This document shows, piece after piece, positions 30,614 to 38,717 of a stretch of 64,000 nucleotides of DNA. Within the stretch, counting starts at the first letter, position 1; the number at the start of each line of letters is the position of its first letter. The notes under the pieces are model-generated. The model did not search any database. It was not told the origin of the DNA and worked only from the letters and a program-made list of their open reading frames with translations. The stretch is from Actinospica robiniae DSM 44927 (lineage in GTDB: Bacteria; Actinomycetota; Actinomycetes; Streptomycetales; Catenulisporaceae). The position numbers and the translations under genes were made by a program. Location: positions 431,372 through 495,371 of the forward strand of contig NZ_KI632511.1 of the NCBI RefSeq assembly GCF_000504285.1, given 5' to 3'.

Positions 30614-32181
30614 CAATGCCACGTAGCTTATGTTGATCTTGTTCGGCCGCTGGTGGCGGGTGGGTTGGTGCGGAAGATCCGGATGGTGGGCGGGTCAGGG
30701 TGCCGTATGCCGGTATCAGTGGCCTTTTTCACCCGGTGGGGGTTGTGTCGGATGCGTTTGACGGCGCGGGGGTAGGTGCGTTCGCGGCGGGGCGGGTTGA
30801 GTGCGGCGGGTGCGGTCAGTTGCGCGGCGGCGCGGGCGGCGGGGGCTTTCATCTGCTCAGGGGGAAAAGCGCGCGGTACCGGTGGCGGTACGGCGCGCGA
30901 TGCGCACGGCTTTGACGAAGGAGACGCGGTCCGGGTCGATGTCCGCGCCGGTCGCGGCCCGGCAGATCAGCGCGTTGATCGCGTAGTGGACCAGGAGGTA
31001 GGCCCACACCTCCTGGTAGACGAGGTCGGGTAGCTTCGAGCGTAGGACGCGCCCGGAGCCGCGCAGGTCGGTCTCGAGCTGGTCGTGCGCGCTCTCCTGT
31101 TCCCACCGCTGGTGGTAGCAGTACGCGAGGGTCTCGGCCGGCGCGCTCTGCGGGTCGAGCAGGTTCGTGATCAGGCAGATGAGTTCCGTGCCGGCGGGCC
31201 CGGCGCGGTCGGGCACGTCGTACTGGAGCACCCGTACCCGGCGGGCCTGGTGCGGGTCGAGCTCTTCTCCGGCTTCGGCGGCCCGCACGATCGCCTCGCG
31301 CCGTGCGCCGCGGATCTCGCGGTCGATCACCACGGACACGTACGTGCCGTCCTCGAGTACCCGCAGGGGCGGCAGGCGCAGGTCGGCCTTGACCCGCCAC
31401 AGCAGCCCGGCCCCGGTCTCGGCCGCGTCCGAGAAGGCCGGGAAGCTGTAGAACCCGCGGTCCGCCGTGAGCAGCCAGGACCGGTCCAGGCGCGCGAGCA
31501 GCGGCGCGGCCAGACTCTGCTCCCCGGTGGTGTACGGGCCGATACGCGCGTCGACGAAGCAGTGGCTGGCGCACTCGGTGATCCCGACCACCCGCACCTT
31601 CGGGAACGCGGACGGGTTGCCCCCGGTCGTGGAGTACCCGAACTCCGCGGCGTTGCCCGGCGTGTCGGGCACGTCCATCGCGAACCCGTCGATCGCCATC
31701 ACCCGCAGCCCGCACGCGAACGCGCCCCGGGTCTCATCCTGAACCGCGACCGGCTCGGCACAGTACCCGAACACCCGCCGCAGCACATCACGGCCCAACC
31801 GTTTACGCGCCTGCGTGATCCCGGAGGAGGTCGGCACGCCCCAGGACGCGTCCCACACCCCGAACGCGTCGAGCGACCCGGTCACCCTCGTGGCGACCTC
31901 CTCCGCGGCATCCTGCGCGAACAGCGCCATCGCCATCGTCAGATACGCCGTCACATGCGGCGGCAGCTTCCCATCCGAACGCAGAGCCCTGATCTTCTCG
32001 TCGTTCAAGGCCTGATCCACCTTGAACCGCGGCACCGCCTCGACCAGCACCCCGAGAGAAACCTGATCCATCACCACACGCCCGCGATCCACGCCAGAGT
32101 CCACCGACACGAACCAAGACTACGACACCACCCCCCAACACCCAGGCCACACACATGATCAACCCAGGCTACGTGGCATTG
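30614..32181 (-). mobile_element. IS4-family insertion sequence, 1568 bp
   Basis: The ends are inverted repeats: left CAATGCCACGTAGC then TTATGTTGATC, right (complement) CAATGCCACGTAGC then CTGGGTTGATC, i.e. 21 of 25 positions alike. A 10-bp direct repeat GATCAGGGTT flanks it. It encodes one transposase on the minus strand filling most of its length, with a reading-frame break near the 3' end. It has inserted at the base of the long hairpin in repeat copy B. The intact ends and duplication show a fairly recent insertion. Confidence 0.93.
30628..32110 (-). CDS. IS4-family DDE transposase, read in two frames joined at CCC-TGA
   Basis: Cuts and joins the IS ends. Frame one (32110-30857) gives 417 aa with an IS4 N-terminal domain (VLVEAVPRFKVDQALNDEKI) and DDE catalytic core: first Asp in MAIDGFAMD, second in LLTADRGFYSFP, Glu in the YHQRWEQESAHDQLE signature. 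It ends ...TARFSP at a TGA, reading TTT TCC CCC TGA. A +1 shift at CCC-TGA continues as EQMKAPAARAAAQL... with the basic tail RAVKRIRHNPHRVKK and stops at 30628, 14 bp from the IS end. That tail is normally fused in streptomycete IS4 proteins, so this is either programmed +1 frameshifting or a one-base insertion. Full product about 493 aa. Confidence 0.85.
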
Positions 32182-32540
32182 GATCAGGGTTCTGCCGGGA
32201 GGTCAAGCGGCGCCCTGCAGAATCCGCCACCAGCGGAAACCGCCGCCGCTTGACCTCCCGGCAGGTCCCTGATTGCCTCCGGGGACCAACCGAGGAGAGA
32301 ACACACACCCGCAACCCCACCACCCCGAACCCCAGCCCACCCCACCAACAACAGCACCCACACGAGCCCGGCACTCTCTCCGAGGGAAGGGCCCGCGCCG
32401 GAGGCGAGATCTTGAAACTCCAGCCCGCCCCGCCAACGCAACGGGTGGGCGGGTGGTCAGACGAACCAGGCGACGCGAAGCGGCCGCCCACACCCTGACC
32501 TGACACGTCATCCCGCGCCCCACCAGAGCTCAGCCGATCA
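32182..32540 (-). repeat. Dispersed repeat copy B, proximal part with hairpin
   Basis: Reverse complement of 29559-29904 of copy A, ending at CAGCCGATC. It begins with the right target duplication (32182-32191) and contains the hairpin arms 32192-32212 and 32244-32264 with a 31-nt loop unlike that of copy A. No gene is seen here or in the following 145 bp up to the bestrophin start, which must hold that gene's promoter. Confidence 0.8.
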
Positions 32541-32685
32541 TCAAATCACAATAGGCGGGTCCACGACCTGCTGCGCGCGCCTTCGCCGGGAGCATCTCAA
32601 CCCTCGAGGACGCGCGTGCCGATCGTGCGCGGGATGGGCGAGCTCCTCAGCGATCTGCGATGCCGAAAACCTTTAGGATGAACCG

Positions 32686-33618
32686 ATGATTATCAAGGAA
32701 TCCTTCAGTGTCCGCAGGACTCTGCCATTCGTCTGGTTCGACCTGTCGCTCGCCGCAGGGAGCGCCACGGTGGCTTATCTCCTGGTCGACCGGGCCGGCA
32801 TCCACTGGCTCGCGCTGCCCTCGCTGCTCGCCAGCGTCCTGGGCACCGCGCTGGCCATCCTGCTCGCATTCCGCGCCAACACCGCCTATCAACGCTGGTG
32901 GGAGGCGAGCGGCATATGGGCTCAGCTCACCGGCCTGTCCCGCAACCTGGTCCGGGTCGCGCGCAGCGTCACGGACGTCAAACTCGCCGACCCTTCGATC
33001 GACCCCGACGTCGTCCACGCCTGGCAACGCGACATCGCCAACCGCCAGGCGGCCTGGGCGCACAGCCTGGCCCGGCAACTGCGCGGCCAGGACTCCGCCG
33101 TCGAGCTCACCCGCCTGTTGCCGCCCGAGGAGGCGTCCGCGGTTCTCCTGGCGGACAACCGTGCCGCCGTGCTGGCCCGCCTGCAGAGCCAGGCCATCTT
33201 CCGCGGCTACGCGGCCGGGATTCTCAGCGGCCTGGACAACTTCCAGATGGAGTCCGCCCTGGCCGGGCTCTCCACCCAGCAAGCCCTGGCCGAGCGGATG
33301 AGCACCACCCCGATTCCGCGCCCGCACGACTACGTCAGCCGCGCATTCGTGCACTGCTACGTCGTGGTGTTCCCCTTCGCCGCGATCAGCGCCCTGACGG
33401 ACTACCGGTGGCTGGTCATCCCCTCCGCGCTCTTGATCGCGCTGTTCTTCCGGATGGTCGAACGAGTCGGCGGCTCCACCGAGGAGCCCTTCGCCAACCG
33501 CATCCAGGACGTGCCGCTCACCGCCCTGGCCACCAACCTCGAGCGCGACCTGCTCGAACTCGTCGACGTCCCGCAGCGCCCGGCGAAGCCCGTGCCCGTC
33601 GACGGATATCTCTGGTAG
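32686..33618 (+). CDS. Bestrophin-family (UPF0187) membrane protein
   Basis: Membrane protein of 310 aa, likely a pentameric anion channel. The family signature is AFRANTAYQRWWEASGIWAQ near residues 65-84 after two hydrophobic segments (LPFVWFDLSLAAGSATVAYL). Two further segments (HCYVVVFPFAAISAL, LVIPSALLIALFF) precede the C-terminal EEPFANRIQDVPLTALATNL, also conserved. The gene starts with ATG 32686 after the repeat island and ends at a strong hairpin. Prokaryotic bestrophins conduct cations or anions; physiology here is unknown. Confidence 0.88.
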   Translation: MIIKESFSVRRTLPFVWFDLSLAAGSATVAYLLVDRAGIHWLALPSLLASVLGTALAILLAFRANTAYQRWWEASGIWAQLTGLSRNLVRVARSVTDVKLADPSIDPDVVHAWQRDIANRQAAWAHSLARQLRGQDSAVELTRLLPPEEASAVLLADNRAAVLARLQSQAIFRGYAAGILSGLDNFQMESALAGLSTQQALAERMSTTPIPRPHDYVSRAFVHCYVVVFPFAAISALTDYRWLVIPSALLIALFFRMVERVGGSTEEPFANRIQDVPLTALATNLERDLLELVDVPQRPAKPVPVDGYLW

Positions 33619-33633
33619 CAGCCGCCGTTTTTC

Positions 33634-33668
33634 CGGCTGCTCGGTCCGGGTCCCGGGCCGAGCAGCCG
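33634..33668. terminator. Hairpin terminator between bestrophin and TetR genes
   Basis: CGGCTGCTCGG (33634-33644) pairs with CCGAGCAGCCG (33658-33668) around a 13-nt loop, midway between two convergent stops at 33618 and 33670. It can serve both genes. Confidence 0.8.
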
Positions 33669-33669
33669 C

Positions 33670-34305
33670 TCAGTCTTCCTCTTGGGTATCCGCGGTCGGC
33701 TCGCGGCGAGGCGACGCTGCGGCCGTGATGATGGAAGTGAAGGCGCCGGTGAGGGCGACGGCCACGGTTGCCGGGTCGCCGAGGTAGCCGTTCACCATTG
33801 CTCCGTCCCGCACGATCATCAGTTCCCGTGCGGTGGTCTCAGGGTCCTGGGCGTCAGCCTGTGCGGCGATGTCGGCGAATCTGTCGAGCATCCATCGGCG
33901 GTGATCCTCGACGGCGATGCGGACCGGGTCGTCGGGGTCGGCGAACTCGGCGGCCGCGTTGATGAAGGCGCATCCCCGGAACCCCGGACGGCAGCTCGCG
34001 GTACCGATGTCGTCAGCGAGCGTGCGCAGCGACGTCACGGGATCGCCCTCCTGGTGCGTGGCATCCATCCACGCCCGCTCCGCGGCCGCCTGCTCCTTCA
34101 GATACGCGACCACCAGGTCGCTCTTGGTCCGAAAGTGGCGGTAGAAGGTGACCTTCGTGATCCCGACCTGCTCGATGATCCGGTCGGCGCTGGTGGCGCG
34201 GATGCCCTGGGCGTAGAACAGCTCGCTCGCTGCGGCGAGGATGCGCGCCCGCGTGGCGGACCCCGACGAGGCAGGCGCCGCTGGTCCGGTGGAGTCGGCT
34301 GGCAT
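33670..34305 (-). CDS. TetR-family repressor next to Ohr
   Basis: Regulator of 211 aa. The N-terminal HTH reads ATRARILAAASELFYAQGIR followed by TSADRIIEQVGITKVTFYRH. The ligand domain contains RPGFRGCAFINAAAEFADPD, typical of a large streptomycete TetR group. It is divergent from the Ohr gene, with a 22-bp palindrome between them at 34369-34390, so it very probably represses ohr and itself. Organic peroxide genes are usually controlled by MarR-type OhrR, so TetR control is an unusual arrangement. Cys in the RGCAF segment could be redox-active, which is only a guess. Confidence 0.9.
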   Translation of the reverse strand: MPADSTGPAAPASSGSATRARILAAASELFYAQGIRATSADRIIEQVGITKVTFYRHFRTKSDLVVAYLKEQAAAERAWMDATHQEGDPVTSLRTLADDIGTASCRPGFRGCAFINAAAEFADPDDPVRIAVEDHRRWMLDRFADIAAQADAQDPETTARELMIVRDGAMVNGYLGDPATVAVALTGAFTSIITAAASPRREPTADTQEED

Positions 34306-34368
34306 GGATAGCTCCCGTCGTGGTCCGGCCGGTTGCGCCGGCGTTGCGGAAAGTCTAGAGTCCTCGAT

Positions 34369-34390
34369 GTAGACGTACTAGTAACTCTAC
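34369..34390. promoter_or_regulatory. 22-bp palindromic operator between tetR and ohr
   Basis: GTAGACGTACT followed by AGTAACTCTAC: nine of eleven positions are symmetric around the centre TAC|TAGTA. It lies 23 bp before the Ohr start codon and 64 bp before the TetR start codon, as expected for a divergent TetR-type operator overlapping the promoters. Confidence 0.75.
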
Positions 34391-34412
34391 CTCGAAAGAA
34401 GAGGGAACGCGC

Positions 34413-34844
34413 ATGTCCGCACCCCTGTACACCGCAATTGCCACCTCCACGGGCGAAGGCCGCGCCGGAGGTCGCGCGGTGACCGACGACGGTCTCCTCG
34501 ACGTCACGCTCGCTCTGCCGAAGTCGCTCGGAGGCCCCGGCGGAGCGACCAACCCGGAGCAGCTGTTCGCGGCCGGATGGTCGTCCTGCTTCCACTCGGC
34601 CCTCAAGCTCGTGGCTGCTCAGCGCAAGGTGGCGCTGGTGGACTCCACCGTCGTCGCCGAGGTGTCGATCCTCCCCACCGCGGCCGGCGGCTTCACCCTG
34701 ACCGCCGCGCTGCAGGTGCACGTCGGCGGAGGCATCACGCGTGATGTCGCCGAAAGCCTCACCGCCGCGGCGCACGAGGTGTGCCCGTATTCGGCCGCCA
34801 CCCGTGGAAACGTGCCGGTCACCCTCACCACCACTGTCGCCTGA
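34413..34844 (+). CDS. ohr: Organic hydroperoxide resistance protein, Ohr/OsmC family
   Basis: Thiol peroxidase of 143 aa that reduces organic hydroperoxides. Catalytic Cys59 is in GWSSCFHSAL and resolving Cys124 in HEVCPYS; the conserved Arg is in GRAVTDDGLL, and NPEQLFAAG is the family signature. It is full length. The membrane-protein gene starts 2 bp after its stop, so the two are co-transcribed, under the divergent TetR repressor. Confidence 0.94.
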   Translation: MSAPLYTAIATSTGEGRAGGRAVTDDGLLDVTLALPKSLGGPGGATNPEQLFAAGWSSCFHSALKLVAAQRKVALVDSTVVAEVSILPTAAGGFTLTAALQVHVGGGITRDVAESLTAAAHEVCPYSAATRGNVPVTLTTTVA

Positions 34845-34846
34845 CC

Positions 34847-35443
34847 ATGACGGTTCCCCGTGAAAGAGAAATCACCGTGACGGCCGCCGACGCGAGCTCC
34901 GCGCCGCCGTTCAACGCGATGCTCAGCCGCCTGTACTTCATCCGGTTCGCATTCGCCCTCGTCTGGGCGGTGGCGCTGTTCCCGAGCTCGAAGCACACGG
35001 GCGGGCCGCTGAGCGTCCTGCTGGTCATCTATCCGCTCGTCGACGCGGCCGCCGTGCTGTGGCAGCTGCGCGCGCAGGGCCGCACGCCCGGGTCGGGGGC
35101 GGCGGAGCGGATCAATGTCGTGGTCAGCGTCCTCGTCGCCATCGCGCTCGGCTGGGCGTCATCGGTGTCCATAGCCGACGCCCTCGCGGTCTGGGGTGTC
35201 TGGGCCGCGGCCTCCGGGATCACGCAGCTCGTCACGGCGGTGCTGCGGCGCAGCTCCGGCGGCCAGGTGCCGCAGATCCTGAGCGGCGGCATCTCCACCC
35301 TCGCGGGCGTCAGCTTCCTGCTCCAGGCGTCGAAGAGCCCGCACGACATGTCCGCAGTAGGCGGCTACGCCATCCTCGGCGGGATCTTCTTCCTCATCTC
35401 CGGCCTCCGCCTGAGATCGCTGGTGCAGCGGGCGGCGGCGTAA
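34847..35443 (+). CDS. Membrane protein, HdeD/DUF308-like
   Basis: Integral membrane protein of 198 aa with six hydrophobic segments arranged as three hairpins (IRFAFALVWAVALF, LLVIYPLVDAAAVLW, VVVSVLVAIALGWAS, ALAVWGVWAAASGITQLVTA, LAGVSFLLQ, YAILGGIFFLISGLR). The pattern WGVWAAASGITQL is like HdeD/DUF308 proteins. It follows ohr by 2 bp and should be regulated with it. Function unknown; maybe a membrane-stress protein. The real start could be M at about 34919 (MLSRLYFIR). Confidence 0.75.
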   Translation: MTVPREREITVTAADASSAPPFNAMLSRLYFIRFAFALVWAVALFPSSKHTGGPLSVLLVIYPLVDAAAVLWQLRAQGRTPGSGAAERINVVVSVLVAIALGWASSVSIADALAVWGVWAAASGITQLVTAVLRRSSGGQVPQILSGGISTLAGVSFLLQASKSPHDMSAVGGYAILGGIFFLISGLRLRSLVQRAAA

Positions 35444-35471
35444 AGGGCCCCGGACCGGCGCACTCTCGCCA

Positions 35472-35515
35472 TTTGCCTATAGCCTGTAGGTAGATCTAAT
35501 ATGGCTATAGGCAAA
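35472..35515. promoter_or_regulatory. Large inverted repeat upstream of the TetR/SGNH unit
   Basis: TTTGCCTATAGCC (35472-35484) and GGCTATAGGCAAA (35503-35515) are perfect complements around an 18-bp gap. The symmetry continues outward: CACTCTCGC on the left and GCGAGAGTG on the right, offset by two bases. The right arm ends 14 bp before the TetR start codon, so this is almost certainly its autoregulatory operator; TATAGCC/TATAGGC also resembles -10 elements. Confidence 0.8.
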
Positions 35516-35528
35516 GCGAGAGTGGGCG

Positions 35529-36104
35529 ATGGTTATGGTGCGAGCTGGGCTGACCCCTGAGCGGCTGACGCTCGCCGGTGTGGAACTGGCTGATGAAGCG
35601 GGCTTCGAGCAGGTGACCCTGTCCGCCCTCGCCCGGCGTTTCGAGGTGAAGCCGGCCAGCCTGTACGCGCATGTGAAGAACTCCCACGAGGTCAAGACCC
35701 GGATCGCGTTGTTCGCGCTGGCGGAACTGGCCGACCGCGTCGCCGATGCGGTGGCCGGACGCGCAGGCAGGGATGCCCTGACGGCCTTCGCGAACGCTTA
35801 CCGGGATTACGCCCGGGAGTACCCAGGCCGCTACGAAGCAGCCCGGTATCGGCTCGACCCGGAGACCGCCGCGGCCAGCGCGGGTGTCCGGCACGCGCAG
35901 ATGACACGGGCGATCCTGCGCGGTTACGACCTGGCCGAACCGGACCAGACGCACGCGGTTCGGATGTTGGGCAGCGTCTTCCACGGTTACGCCTCTCTCG
36001 AGGCCGCCGGCGCTTTCGACCACACGAATGTCGCTTCGCAGGAGTCCTGGGCCTGGACCCTGGACTCCCTCGACGCCGCATTGCGCAGCCGATCCGCCGG
36101 CTGA
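35529..36104 (+). CDS. TetR-family regulator with WHG-type C-terminal domain
   Basis: Regulator of 191 aa. The HTH reads GVELADEAGFEQVTLSALAR then VKPASLYAHVKNSHEVKTRI, and the C-terminal part has VFHGYASLEAAGAFDHTNVA, the signature of the WHG (TetR_C_33) domain. The start may be the second Met (35535). The large inverted repeat just upstream is its likely operator. It precedes the SGNH hydrolase gene by 85 bp on the same strand, so the hydrolase is probably under its control. Confidence 0.9.
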   Translation: MVMVRAGLTPERLTLAGVELADEAGFEQVTLSALARRFEVKPASLYAHVKNSHEVKTRIALFALAELADRVADAVAGRAGRDALTAFANAYRDYAREYPGRYEAARYRLDPETAAASAGVRHAQMTRAILRGYDLAEPDQTHAVRMLGSVFHGYASLEAAGAFDHTNVASQESWAWTLDSLDAALRSRSAG

Positions 36105-36188
36105 CCGTTCGGCGTCGCGCAGGGCGGAGCACCCCAGATCGACACGACCGGCAAGACCTCCCGCATCCGAACCAAAAGGCTTGAAGCA

Positions 36189-37367
36189 ATGAGCACCGAG
36201 CAGAACCTGGTCACCACCCCCATCACCGCGGACTTCCTGCGCGGACACCTCGACGTGGAGCAGACCGCCCGCGGCCTGCTCCCGCACCGGCTGCCCGCCT
36301 GGGCGCGCCGACAGCTGCCTGACGACCGGTTAGCCGTGGCCGAGGCTCAGCCCTCTGGCGTCCGGCTGGTGTTCCGCACCAGCGCCACCACCATCGACCT
36401 CGACACGTTGCCCACCAAGCGCGTCTACCTGGGTTTCCCGCCCCCGCCGGACGGCGTCTACGACCTCTTGGTCGACGGCCGTCTCACCGCCCAGGCCACT
36501 GTGGCCGGCGGGAATCTGCACACGATCACCGACATGCAGGCCCAGACCGCGCAATTCACGCCGGGCCCAGCCGGCACCGCCCATTTCGCCGACCTCCCGG
36601 CCGGCGAGAAGGACATCGAGATCTGGCTCCCGCACGGGGAGATCACCGAGGTCATCGCCCTGCACACCGACGCCCCCATCGAGTCGGCCCGGGAGACCGG
36701 ACGCCGGGTGTGGCTGCACCACGGCAGCTCCATCAGCCACGGTTCCAACGCCGTCTTCCCCAGCACCATCTGGCCCGCGCTGGCCGCCTCCGCAGGCGAG
36801 GTGGACCTGATCAACCTCGGATTCGGTGGCAGCGCGCTGGTCGATCCGTTCACCGCCCGCGCGATGCGCGACACTCCCGCCGACCTGATCAGCCTCAAGC
36901 TCGGCATCAACGTCGTCAACAGCGACGCCATGCGCCTGCGCGCCTTCACCCCTGCGATCCACGGATTCCTCGACACCATCCGCGAGGGCCACCCCACCAC
37001 GCCCTTGCTCGTGATCTCACCCGTCCTGTGTCCGACGCACGAGAACACCCCCGGACCTCTCATGCCGGACCTCTCCGACGGAACCCTGAAGTTCAAGGCC
37101 ACCGGTGATCCGGCCGAGACCGCGGCAGGGCGGCTGACGCTCACGATCATCCGCGACGTCCTGGCCGACATCGTGGCGCAGCGCTCTGCCGAGGACCCCA
37201 ACCTCCACTACCTCGACGGACTCGACCTGTACGGCGAGAGCGACCACGACCAGTTCCCTCTGCCGGACGCGATCCACCCCGGCCCCGAAGGCCACCGCCG
37301 CATCGCCGAGAACTTCGCCAAGCTCGCCTTCGCGGGCAACGGGCCCTTTGCGACCACGGCCGGCTGA
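36189..37367 (+). CDS. SGNH/GDSL-family hydrolase, cytosolic, two-domain
   Basis: Hydrolase of 392 aa without signal peptide. Residues 1-160 form a beta-rich domain (FRTSATTIDLDTLPTKRVYL, LPAGEKDIEIWLP) and the rest is an SGNH esterase: nucleophile block HHGSSISHGSN, Gly block LGFGGSALVDP, Asn block LKLGINVVNSDAM and catalytic Asp-His in PDAIHPGPEGHRRIAENF. This fold occurs in carbohydrate esterases (CE2/CE3-like) and GDSL-like lipase family proteins. It follows the TetR gene and ends against the convergent methyltransferase gene. Confidence 0.88.
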   Translation: MSTEQNLVTTPITADFLRGHLDVEQTARGLLPHRLPAWARRQLPDDRLAVAEAQPSGVRLVFRTSATTIDLDTLPTKRVYLGFPPPPDGVYDLLVDGRLTAQATVAGGNLHTITDMQAQTAQFTPGPAGTAHFADLPAGEKDIEIWLPHGEITEVIALHTDAPIESARETGRRVWLHHGSSISHGSNAVFPSTIWPALAASAGEVDLINLGFGGSALVDPFTARAMRDTPADLISLKLGINVVNSDAMRLRAFTPAIHGFLDTIREGHPTTPLLVISPVLCPTHENTPGPLMPDLSDGTLKFKATGDPAETAAGRLTLTIIRDVLADIVAQRSAEDPNLHYLDGLDLYGESDHDQFPLPDAIHPGPEGHRRIAENFAKLAFAGNGPFATTAG

Positions 37368-37374
37368 CTCGGAT

Positions 37375-38064
37375 TCAGTGGTGTGGATCGTCGGCGCGGA
37401 GTAGCAGGTAGGCCTGGGGTGTCGTCTCGGCCCCGATCGGTGTGCTGATCGGTTCGCGGGTGAGCCGGGCCACCGGTATGAATCCGGCCTGGACAGCCTG
37501 TTGCTCCAGGCGCTCGGGATGTAGGCGATATGCGTCGTAGGCCAGGCCGCTGTGGCCGTACGCGTCGGTGATGTGGCGGCCTTCGTCTCCGGCGTGAAAG
37601 GCCAGGAGGAGGTGGCCGCCGGGTGCGAGTACCCGGCGGAAGCCGGTGAGTACGGCGGGGTGCTCGCCGGGTGGGATGTGGATGAGGGAGTACCAGGCGA
37701 CCAGGCCGGCGGCATCGCCCGGCGGCAGGTCCAGCGCGGTCATCTGTCCGACCTGGAACTGGAGGTCGGGATGGCGCCGCCGCGCCTGTTCGATCATGGC
37801 GGGGGAGAGGTCGATGCCGAGCATGTCCAGACCCAGCTCCGCCAGGTACGCGGTGATCCTTCCCGGCCCGCAGCCGATCTCGACCACCCGTGCGGCGTCG
37901 CCGGGAGCCGCGCTACGTACGAGTTCTGCGTAGAGGGTGAGCACGGCGCGGTCGAAGGGGTTGGTGTCCAAGGCGTCGGCCAGGAGCGTCGTGTAGTCGG
38001 CGGCGACGGTGTCGTAGGCCGCTCGGGTGGCGGCGAGGTATTCGGGTTCGTCAGACGCGGTCAC
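37375..38064 (-). CDS. Class I SAM-dependent methyltransferase
   Basis: Protein of 229 aa. Motif I VVEIGCGPGRITAYLAELG, motif II LGIDLSPAMIEQARRRH, motif IV GLVAWYSLIHIPPGEHPAVL and motif VI RVLAPGGHLLLAFHAGDE define the fold of UbiE/BioC-like methyltransferases. The GTG start at 38064 (VTASDEPEYL) gives the usual AAYDTVAADYTTLL entry; 78 upstream in-frame codons are rejected as atypical. Substrate unknown. It converges on the SGNH hydrolase gene with 7 bp between stops. Confidence 0.88.
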   Translation of the reverse strand: MTASDEPEYLAATRAAYDTVAADYTTLLADALDTNPFDRAVLTLYAELVRSAAPGDAARVVEIGCGPGRITAYLAELGLDMLGIDLSPAMIEQARRRHPDLQFQVGQMTALDLPPGDAAGLVAWYSLIHIPPGEHPAVLTGFRRVLAPGGHLLLAFHAGDEGRHITDAYGHSGLAYDAYRLHPERLEQQAVQAGFIPVARLTREPISTPIGAETTPQAYLLLRADDPHH

Positions 38065-38240
38065 AGGCCCCGAGGCTAGCGGCGCGCTCCGACAGAGCGC
38101 GCCCGGCTCGGCGGACGGGAGCCCGCGCGGAGACTCGCTCGCAGCCCTCGGAGAATCACTCGGACAGACCACGCTGATATGTCCATTATCTGACTTCTCT
38201 TCACATATGATCGCTCTCTGTCTGTTACAGCTCGCGGCGG

Positions 38241-38666
38241 ATGCCGGCAACGTCACCATCCACCACATCCGAGTCGAGGAGACCGCGTTCTCGGGCACCG
38301 GCTCGCTCTCGCCGATCGTCTTCTCGGCAGCTGTCCGGCCCGAACGGCAGACCGCCGAACCAGGGCACCACCCTGCTCGCAGGGCACGTCGACTACACCG
38401 GCCAGGGCACTGGGACGCTGTACGACCTCTACCGGGTCCAACCCGGCACCCTCGTCTACGCGTCCGACGCCTCCGGGCACGTCCCCCGATGGCGGGTCAC
38501 CGGTCTCACCGTCGTCTCCAAGACCGAGCTGCCGTCCTGGGTGTTCGCCGGTACGGCCGGGCCGCGCAAGCTGGTCATCGTCACCTGCGGCGGCCCGGTC
38601 GACTACGTCCCCGGATACGGCAACACCTACCGGGACAACGTGATCGCCACAGCCGTTCCGCTCTGA
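38241..38666 (+). pseudogene. 5'-truncated class F-like sortase
   Basis: Only the C-terminal two thirds of a sortase are left. From about 38355 the reading frame gives TTLLAGHVDYTGQGTGTLYD with catalytic His, then WRVTGLTVVSKTELP, the active-site Cys in LVIVTCGGPVDY and Arg in YRDNVIATAVPL. The usual membrane anchor and the first beta strands (P-x-R-V-x-I-P) are missing; the upstream codons (MPATSPSTTSESRRPRSRAP) look random. With all three catalytic residues present but the fold incomplete it is probably inactive. A free-standing class E/F sortase gene of about 220 codons would be the ancestor. Confidence 0.7.
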
Positions 38667-38717
38667 TCGGTCGAGCCGATCGAGCCCGATCGAGTCGATG
38701 TGCCGCTCGGCGCCGGA

